A stretch of DNA of 64,000 nucleotides, taken from assembly GCA_032690845.1 (NCBI GenBank), contig CM064426.1, positions 40,418,101 through 40,482,100 on the forward strand, read 5' to 3'. The DNA is from Eleusine coracana subsp. coracana. Lineage: Eukaryota; Streptophyta; Magnoliopsida; Poales; Poaceae. Below the pieces are notes generated by a model. The model did no database searches, was not told the origin of the DNA, and was given only the letters and a program-made list of their open reading frames with translations. Shown piece by piece: positions 57,243 through 64,000 of the stretch (position 1 is its first letter; the number at the start of each line of letters is the position of its first letter). Both the position numbers and the translations under genes were made by a program.

Positions 57243-57763
57243 CACTACAATAAATATGATCTTCTATAACAAATTTCTTGTGACAACATACTGTTTTGTC
57301 AAAGTCACTAGTATTTATGACGTTTGTTAAGGAATCACTTGCTTTATGATGAAAATTAGTATTCATCACTAAATCCAACAATGAAATCGTCATAAATAAA
57401 TACATCACTACATTATGATGAATACAAATGTCATAATAAATAAATTAATAAACATCATTAAGTTTATGTCAAGTATAAATTGTCATTGACTATTTGTTTT
57501 ATTTCATACTAACGATATACATGACCGAGTTGTCATGATTGGTCTCACAAAAGAAAAAACGAATGGAAAATATAATTTTCCTTGTGTAGGACCTTAAAAC
57601 GTGTCTGCATTGATATTTTTTAATATCTTTTAGATACGAAGAGTCTACAAATGTTTTGAAGCATCTGTGATGTAATGACATTGCACATTCTTCTCAACGA
57701 ACGTGTCTCTAAATATTTTGCAGACTCATTTTCTCAATTAACATCTACAAAAACTGGTTCTTT

Positions 57764-57782
57764 GCACGTGCGTCGCACGTGC
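57764..57782. repeat. Near-perfect palindrome (possible hairpin)
   Basis: GCACGTGCGTCGCACGTGC, a 19-base near-palindrome with a G/T/C centre. A similar CACGTGCGNCGCACGTG hairpin occurs near the 3' end of some grass Helitrons, but the CTRR terminus is not present ten bases downstream. Confidence 0.5.
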
Positions 57783-58236
57783 TATTCTCACACCATAAAT
57801 ATTTAATAAAAATACATGTTGTAATTAAAATTGATGATAAATTAATTAGTTTAAACTTTATATAACAGACATGTTACTCACACATAAGTGATTATTCCAA
57901 AATACTTAGTCTCATAGTATTAAGCACATGCGCCACGTACATGATATCTTCCCACTATAAATATTTACTAAAAAGCTTCCTGTTATTATTAAAACCGATG
58001 ATAAACTAACTTAGGAAAATAGTAAACATGTCAAAAATCCAAAGACCTATGACTTGTGAGTACAAGAACCGAGCCTGTCTCTCGAAGAGAGTAAACATGC
58101 ACACTTTTAATAGACCGTTAATTTTGATGCTTATATTTAAAATCCAGGATTCTGATGAAACGAACATAGCATATCTCGGGTACTTGGAGTTGGAGCATAT
58201 CAATGTATCTTGTTCAGCCAAAATTGTAATAATTAC

Positions 58237-58500
58237 TCAACAATGATAAATATCATAGATTCTATTGATTATCAAACACAATGCATCCATTTTCCACCTA
58301 TAACTTAGACATGATAGGAGATCCCAAAGCCTTTCAAACTCAGAAAACGTCTCAAGGCCAGAAACATTTTTAGGCAGAGGTGGATCGCAGCAGAAGAAAG
58401 CATGGACCCCCTCTTGGCCAAGATCTAGCTGCGACGCTCCCTCTGCTCCTTCAGCCTCTTGGCCAGCAGCATCAACCTCCATGGCGATCCTCTTCTTCTT
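58237..58500 (-). CDS. Unidentified exon-like ORF
   Basis: Minus-strand frame MEVDAAGQEAEGAEGASQLD..., 81 codons, with a GC-rich alanine/glutamate start and a more hydrophobic end (FSEFERLWDLLSCLSYRWKM). The composition of the first half differs from the AT-rich surroundings, which suggests a captured exon. I recognise no domain, and chance is possible. Confidence 0.2.
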   Translation of the reverse strand, partial: KKKRIAMEVDAAGQEAEGAEGASQLDLGQEGVHAFFCCDPPLPKNVSGLETFSEFERLWDLLSCLSYRWKMDALCLIINRIYDIYHC

Positions 58501-59226
58501 CTCAGCAATTCTGGCATGTTTTCTCTAGAGTACTGTTTAAATCTATGAGCGAGGAACCTTTGCAGTAAAAAAAGGCAAAATTTTGTTTGTCTATTCGCTT
58601 CTGCGTACTAAAAAGGGAGAACACTGCACACATAACCAGCTGACAAGCAATCCTTCTTAAAAAAATGTAATTGAGCTTATGTTCCAATGAGTTGCATATA
58701 AATTTTACTAATTTTGGGTAATCCAATACCAATTTTTGAATGTATTTAGGGCGAGCACCAAGCTAAGAAAGATGGGAGAAAGAATAAAACTTTTCAAACA
58801 AACACTGATTTAACTGTTTGCTTGCTTCTCTAGTTCAAGTTTAGTTATCATTAAATCACATTTTTTTACTGTTGTTCTAATCTGAGTACTGATTGCAGTA
58901 TAAAAAAATCTAGAAATTAGTAAGTTAATGATTAGCTAACATTGCATATTAAAAGGTGTAGAAATAAAAAAAAATACATTTTAGATGCAGGGGTGCACTT
59001 ACCTGAAGCAATAGCTTGGTCTCAAGGCTGATTTCCAGTACCACCTAGTATCTTGAGCAGAAGGATTTGAGCTAATTGGAGGATCGTCTGGTACTTCTTG
59101 CATTTATTTGCCTCCTCTATAGCTGGTGCAGCACCAGGTGCCAAATTCTGTTACTGCTGCCCCTGAGAAGAGAAATCCTGACTTCCTCTAGGCAACTACT
59201 GAAAAACTATTGTGCGATGCTTCCAC

Positions 59227-59481
59227 TTACAGAGGTATGTCAATGCCCTTTCCAATAGGCAAACAACAGGCACGACAAACTGGTGATCCACCTTTGGCTA
59301 TATTACCATGCCAGAAGTGTTCAAGGTATGATGCCCAATGCACTGCACTCTTGACTCGAATAACAGGAATTGAGCTCAATTCAAAACACACCGAGCTGTC
59401 TTGATGATATAACCCACAAGAATGAAGACATGTGCTACCTGCCTTTACATCATAAGGGTCGGCACCAACATTCAGACTCAT
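59227..59481 (-). CDS. Unidentified exon-like ORF
   Basis: Minus-strand frame of 84 codons, MSLNVGADPYDVKAG..., containing several Cys (CLHSCGLYH, CRACCLPIGKG). It has no known motif that I can name. It might be part of a split gene together with the ORFs at 60902 and 62026, all on the same strand. Confidence 0.2.
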   Translation of the reverse strand: MSLNVGADPYDVKAGSTCLHSCGLYHQDSSVCFELSSIPVIRVKSAVHWASYLEHFWHGNIAKGGSPVCRACCLPIGKGIDIPL

Positions 59482-60901
59482 TCTTTTGGCATTCCTTGGT
59501 TGGCTCTGCCTATCATATTCTTATAGCGGAATTCTGCCACACAAGCAAAATATATAGTCAGCAACATATATATTCTGCTACATAAGGAATTTTGTTTCAA
59601 ACACTACAGATGTTGGTTTCAAACACTGCAGAGTCTTCACGAATATTGAAAAAAAAGTATATTCTGGAACCATGTAAGTGGAGTATATTCTGCAACCATT
59701 GAAGTAGAGTACCCACACCTGAAAGCAGAGTAATCCCATGATATCATCTCAAGTCTTATAGGGACACCTATTGACAAATGAAAATTGGATGTTATATAAA
59801 CCACACGATGATAAAAAGGATGGTAAAGCAGACACAAGAATATTTGAATACAGATTTGCTAGAACTTTCAGTTTTCCTTAATCACAGTACAGATTCCACA
59901 AAACAAGAAAACATCAAGAACTTAGCTTTATAGTTCAGTCCAAGGTGCCCTATTTATTTTTTATAAGAAAATAGTGAGAGTAATAATATCATGATCAGAA
60001 TCCATGAAATTATTTAAGCTTCATTGCAAGTGTGACACACACGATTATGCTTGCTATTTTAATTAAGAAAACATTTGTAACTACTATAGCGTCCGCGAAC
60101 CCCCCGTCCTAAAATGTAAAAGCGATGTTTGGGTCGGTTCCAAACTCCTTAGGATCATTTTTCAGGGTTCAGATCACTGGTGATTGTCAAGGTGGGTATA
60201 TTTGCTCAAGGTAAACATTTTTATGATGATGTTTAGCCTTTATAGGATAGATGATATATTAAAAAAATTAATAACTTTAAAATAATCAAATACATCTTAA
60301 TCATACTGATAACTAACAGAACAAAATAAAATTCTATAAATAATAGGCTGTAACTAATAAGAGAATACTCCAATTTATTTTTTTTCCTTTTATTTGATAA
60401 GTCATCCGAAAACAAATAACTGCATAACATGTGATTGCATATACTTCAGAAGAAGCACAAATGCAACACAGTCAAACATAAATCTCTCCTCTTATCCTAA
60501 CCATAGCAAAATCAGCAACTCCAACACAAGATGCCCCTGGAGTGTCGAGCTATAATTAGACAGGTCTGCTCATAACTGGACAGAAGCTACAAGGACTATC
60601 CACACATATAGCAAGGGTCTGTGATAGAAAATCACAAGAAAAAGAAAATCCTTTTATCCTGTGGTATACAAGCTGTAGAATTATAGAATGCATGGTTATT
60701 TATTTCTTGGGTTACCATTCATGATGAATGCTTTGGAGGAGCAAATTCATTAATATATTTGTTCACAATAAACAATAGCTACACAGCCCCAGAAATCGAG
60801 CAATGTAAAAGTAAATCTCAGAATGTGCCGGGAATTTTAGATAAATAAACACAATATCACTAACTCCAAATTTTAGATAAAAACTATTACCAAACCGAAT
60901 C

Positions 60902-61060
60902 TCACAAGACATTTGAAATGGATCTCTTCCGCAGGCATGACACCTTTTCTTTATATTCTTCTCTACGAAGTTCTCGTTTTTTAGCTACAGCATCAAACAA
61001 CTTGTTTTCTTTTCCATCAGAAATAGCTGTGACCTGGTCGGCTAAAAGCTTAAAATTTAT
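60902..61060 (-). CDS. Possible internal exon, charged helix
   Basis: Minus strand: after a TTTTAG acceptor-like site near 61060 comes DQVTAISDGKENKLFDAVAK and KRELRREEYKEKV, then AAG followed by GTGTCA as a donor-like site. The text looks like ordinary protein (charged helix) and not like random AT-rich sequence. It is in frame with a duplicated 34-bp block upstream that is probably intronic. The product is unknown. Confidence 0.3.
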   Translation of the reverse strand: MNFKLLADQVTAISDGKENKLFDAVAKKRELRREEYKEKVSCLRKRSISNVL

Positions 61061-61128
61061 ATTTACATAGTTGCCATCATTTTGTGATAGTGATGCTAAA
61101 AGCTTAAAATTTATATTTACATAGTTGC
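61041..61128. repeat. 34-bp direct duplication
   Basis: GCTAAAAGCTTAAAATTTAT... occurs at 61041-61074 and identically at 61095-61128, separated by 20 bp. This is a recent local duplication at the edge of the possible exon. Confidence 0.9.
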
Positions 61129-61857
61129 GCACAAGGAACAAAACATACCTGCCTTAGGTTCGGGATACTGTCTACGATGACCTATTTCTCTGCATGATCA
61201 TCTTCCTGCCTTGGTTATTAATATAAATCAGATCATCTTTTCTTCTGTGTGTCCAAACAAACATGAAACGAGGAAAGTTAGGTCCGTAAATGGTCAAAAC
61301 ACATATCTTGGTCCTATGATCAACCAAACAAAATAACATATTTTCTATTGAACACGATTGCCACACAGTCACACACGATTGGCAGCTACAAATATTCTCA
61401 TGGTGACTGGAATATATAGGTTCATAAAAAGAAGAAATGACATGGATAAGGAACGACAGTACCAGATACAGCTGTGTGTGGGTGAGCAGCCTCTCGATGA
61501 ACTCGACTCAGACAACGATGCTCGTTGTTCTAGTCACAACTTTTGATTTCCTTCACGAGTCAATGCAAATTAATACAATTTGAATACCTATAAAAAATTA
61601 TCTACAATTTCTATGAGAACATAATTTGCTAATTGGTATTAAAAATTTAGACCAAATTACATAAACAAACTACTGCACATACCAGAAATCCTGAGACAGC
61701 GGCACTGAATTGGCATTTTCTCCCACACCGCTAATCAGAATTGAGTGAGAAAAAAGTCATTTGGAATATAAAAACCATATTTATAATTTTTTGTTATTCA
61801 TAGGAAGTGAAATTTCGCACAACTTATTATCAGGTTTGAAAACAACCTAGCTGCTAT

Positions 61858-61973
61858 GAAATCGGATGCCTCAGTATCAACACAGGATGAGATCTGACCA
61901 TAGGAATCGAACTACGAAATCTGATGCCTCAATATCAACATAGGATGAGATCTGACCGTAGGAATCGAACTAC
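61858..61973. repeat. 58-bp tandem duplication
   Basis: Two adjacent copies (61858-61915 and 61916-61973) differ at about five positions, each beginning GAAATCNGATGCCTCA and ending GAATCGAACTAC. Confidence 0.9.
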
Positions 61974-62025
61974 ATCAAGTTTCCCAAATCATAAATCCAT
62001 TGCACATGAATTCTTTGCATCGAAT

Positions 62026-62352
62026 CTACAGAAAACTAAAAAGGAGAAATAGGAATAGAAAGTCGGCGGGAATCCATTGCACATGAAGTCCAGCTACATC
62101 GACGAAGCTGATGGCACCGTGCATGACGTACCTCACGACGGCGCCCGGGTAGATGTCGTACGACCTCAGCTGCAACAGCCTCGGCGTGCTCAACCAGCTC
62201 GCCTCCACCACCGCCGACCGCGTCGCCGCGTGCAATTGAGTCAAGGCCACCGCCAGCGGGTTCCCGGCCGTCGACTTGTCCAGGGCGGTAGGGCTCCCCG
62301 CCGCATGCGGGATCTCCATCAGCTTCGCCATCTCGCCCAACATGGACTGCAA
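62026..62352 (-). CDS. Unidentified first-exon-like ORF (possible captured gene fragment)
   Basis: Minus-strand frame MQSMLGEMAKLMEIPHAAGS, then TALDKSTAGNPLAVALTQLH, RSAVVEASWLSTPRLLQLRS and YDIYPGAVVR. It is GC-rich in an AT-rich setting, with good protein-like composition. A strong donor-like AG|GTACGT follows the codons for GAVVR near 62130, after which the frame reads through into less protein-like text. I do not recognise the family. It could be exon 1 of a host gene or a fragment captured by the surrounding element. Confidence 0.4.
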   Translation of the reverse strand: MQSMLGEMAKLMEIPHAAGSPTALDKSTAGNPLAVALTQLHAATRSAVVEASWLSTPRLLQLRSYDIYPGAVVRYVMHGAISFVDVAGLHVQWIPADFLFLFLLFSFL

Positions 62353-62969
62353 CCAGTATGCGCTCTACTACTACGGAGCTGGCGGCGGCAGCAAGGAATG
62401 GGGGTAGGGTTGCTCGGTGATGAATGACTTGGGGGCAAGATTAGGGGAGGCGAGCAATGGGGGGTGCGGACGTGCGAGCGGGTAGCATCGATCAGAGGTG
62501 AAAAAAGTAAGGGAATTACGGACGACCATTGAGGTCATTATATTTGTTGATGAATTACAAACATGAAATGAGACTAAAGTCTACACGAATGTTATTTGTG
62601 TAGAAAATCTTTTCTATCTTATGATGATTATCTACGATGTTTTTGGCGATGGATGACAATGACCACAAGCATGGAGGCTTGTGAACTTGATGGAGTCCAA
62701 AGGTTGATGGAGATGAATCAAAGAGGAGAACAAGCTATGATGCAAGCGTTTAGAACACTTGACTAGTTGTTAGGACTTTGAGTCCATAGGAAAAACCGAA
62801 CTATCAAGAGGGTCTAGGTCATTCTTTTAGGTCATATCTAGTCAGTGATGTGCAAGGTTGCTCGGTGAAACAGGCACTAGGTGACAGTGGAGAAGCCAAG
62901 GAGCTGTTCGGAGAAGCCGAGAAACAAAGTCAAGCGAGGATGACAAGTTTCAGCTTCTGGACATAGAGA

Positions 62970-63320
62970 CCGGACAGAGGGGTCAGTGGAGACCAAACTG
63001 TACGGTCACTGTATGGAGTTGTCCAGAACTTAGCGCGAGGAGCAGGAAGTCTATCAGCAGGAGACTCTATATAGACCGGACGGTCCGGTCTGCTGACCGG
63101 ACGGTCCAGTCAGTAGGAGTGCAGGAATGGCAGAGAGAGTGCATTTCACGGAGGCTCCTGGACTAGAGAGAGAAAGTGGACCGGATGGTCCGGTCTGCTA
63201 ACCAGACGGTCCGGTCAGTACAGAAAATTGTCTGGACAAAACAACCAACGACTGGGAGAACCATTACCAGAGTGACCGGATGGTCCGGTCAGGCAGTGAC
63301 TGGGCAGTCCGATCTAGATG
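62970..63320. repeat. Palindrome cluster GACCGGACGGTCCGGTC in the Sire-3 LTR
   Basis: The clearest unit is GACCGGACGGTCCGGTC at 63074-63090; variants follow at about 63094, 63179, 63200 and 63271. The spacing is irregular. Confidence 0.85.
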
Positions 63321-63366
63321 TCCAGAAAGGCAATTTCATGGAGCAACGGCTAGTTTGAGGTTGGGA

Positions 63367-63377
63367 GCCTATATAAC
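63367..63377 (+). promoter_or_regulatory. TATA box of the Sire-3 LTR
   Basis: GCCTATATAAC, identical to the Sire-1 LTR word on the other strand and downstream of the palindrome cluster. Confidence 0.65.
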
Positions 63378-64000
63378 TTTGTTATTGGGGTCTTGGACAC
63401 CTCTCTTGGCCAATAGAATACCTAAGAGCATTTGGTAAGGTGCAAGAGGAAAAGAGGAGAGCACTAGAAGGAGATATTGCATATCTTTAGAGTGCTAGTG
63501 AGAGTAACTTGAGCATCTTGCATATCTAAGGCTAGGGTATCCTTGAGGGTGTGATCTAGATTGTTAATCTTGGTCTATGGTAAGACCTAGACCAGTTAGG
63601 TGTCGGTGATCGAGCCTATCGTGATCGGTTGTGAAGGCCGTCACACGTTTGTACACGGTTTGAGCCCGTCGTTGAAAGAGGCATCACTAGTGAGCACCCG
63701 TGTCGGCTCGGAGAGTCCGGCAAGTTCTCGAGAGAGGCGAGCTTGTGCTTTGTGCAGCGGCAACGCACACCATCTCTTCAATCTAGGAGTGATTGCGGGA
63801 TCGTGAGCGAGAACTCCATTTAGTGGCGGGAGGGACCAGGACTCCGGCGTGAGTGGTCCAACGAGGATTAGGGGAAGGCGCCATCCTTCCGAGATCTCGG
63901 GAAAAATCCATGAGCCACCCCTTACTCTACTGCTCATTATGATGCTTTACTTTCCGCATTTACATACCGTGCTATTCATGCTTGTGTGTTCTATTAGTTT

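Larger units (their letters stand above)
57243..62626. mobile_element. AT-rich segment with CACTA-like ends (possible DNA transposon)
   Basis: The left end reads CACTACAATAAATATGATC, the form of CACTA-superfamily ends. The right end, reverse complemented, reads CATCATAAGATAG and then shares GAT-TTCTA--CAAAT---TTC with the left end. Both subterminal regions are rich in TTATGATGA / TCATAA words. The inverted repeat is weak, I see no 3-bp target duplication and no transposase, so a non-autonomous or gene-fragment-carrying element is only a possibility. It is otherwise AT-rich with a few exon-like frames listed separately. Confidence 0.35.
62627..64000 (+). repeat. Sire-3: Sirevirus LTR on the plus strand, runs off the right edge
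   Basis: From about 62740 it is the inverted counterpart of the Sire-1 LTR (57242 back to 55,990). Both share the region around AGTGTT/AACACTTG, the palindrome cluster (62970-63320), the TATA word GCCTATATAAC (63367-63377) and the long block ending near GATCTCGGGAAAAATCCATGAGCC. It extends further upstream than Sire-1, to about 62627; the exact start is uncertain. Whether it is the 5' or 3' LTR cannot be told from this window. Confidence 0.75.

Noticed and set aside
57764..57800. Helitron 3' end suggested by the CACGTG hairpin
   Set aside because: No CTRR terminus at the expected distance and no matching TC start found, so the hairpin alone is not enough.
1..64000. CRISPR arrays, rRNA or tRNA genes, bacterial-type operons
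   Set aside because: None seen. The tRNA-like words found are primer-binding sites of LTR elements, and the repeats are LTRs or local tandem duplications of a plant nuclear genome.

Overview
This window reads as an intergenic retrotransposon stack from a large plant nuclear genome, most likely a grass. The basis for that is the mix of element families: Ty1/copia Sirevirus-type elements whose LTRs carry CCGGAC/GTCCGG palindromes, Tekay-type chromoviruses with LTRs above 3 kb, a CRM-type chromovirus, and Tat-type Ty3/gypsy elements with an antisense ORF. I found no intact host gene, rRNA, tRNA or CRISPR array. Every recognisable coding region belongs to a transposable element and is broken by stops, frameshifts, deletions or nested insertions. 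All family names are my own recognition from motifs; no search was run.

The layout resolves by target-site duplications (TSDs) into nested layers. The oldest layer is Sire-1, a minus-strand Sirevirus whose parts are scattered over 25939-26774, 34522-35489, 48834-49299 and 55723-57242. Inserted into it are Tat-1 (minus, runs off the left edge; its 5' LTR is split between 2336-2359 and 25541-25938), CRM-1 (plus, 26775-34516, TSD CCCCA), Tat-2 (plus, 35490-48828, TSD GTAAG) and Asp-1 (minus, 49300-55717, TSD GTAAG, tRNA-Asp primer site). Tek-1, a minus-strand Tekay-type chromovirus (2360-25540, TSD CAATA/CATTA), sits inside the Tat-1 LTR. Sire-2 (minus, 8172-15724, TSD GCTTC) sits inside the Tek-1 reverse transcriptase-RNase H gene. 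A solo LTR of the Tek-1 family (37495-40916, TSD TGCCA) interrupts the Tat-2 gag, and another long LTR-like segment (from 50930) interrupts Asp-1.

At the right end, 57243-62626 is an AT-rich, low-copy-looking segment with weak CACTA-like ends and a few exon-like minus-strand ORFs that I do not recognise. It is flanked by two Sirevirus LTRs in opposite orientation (Sire-1 on its left, Sire-3 from about 62627 to the window end).

The elements do not form a functional pathway. Each would in life have encoded Gag (particle), protease, reverse transcriptase/RNase H and integrase for its own copy-and-paste cycle. The most notable points are: Sire-2 has a perfect TSD but no 5' LTR, ending exactly at the primer-binding site, as if an incomplete reverse-transcription product had been integrated; Tek-1 carries two tandem, mutually related ORFs upstream of gag; Tat-2 lost its integrase through a deletion that joins RNase H to an oppositely oriented ORF; and the CRM-1 polyprotein frame runs through the polypurine tract into its 3' LTR.
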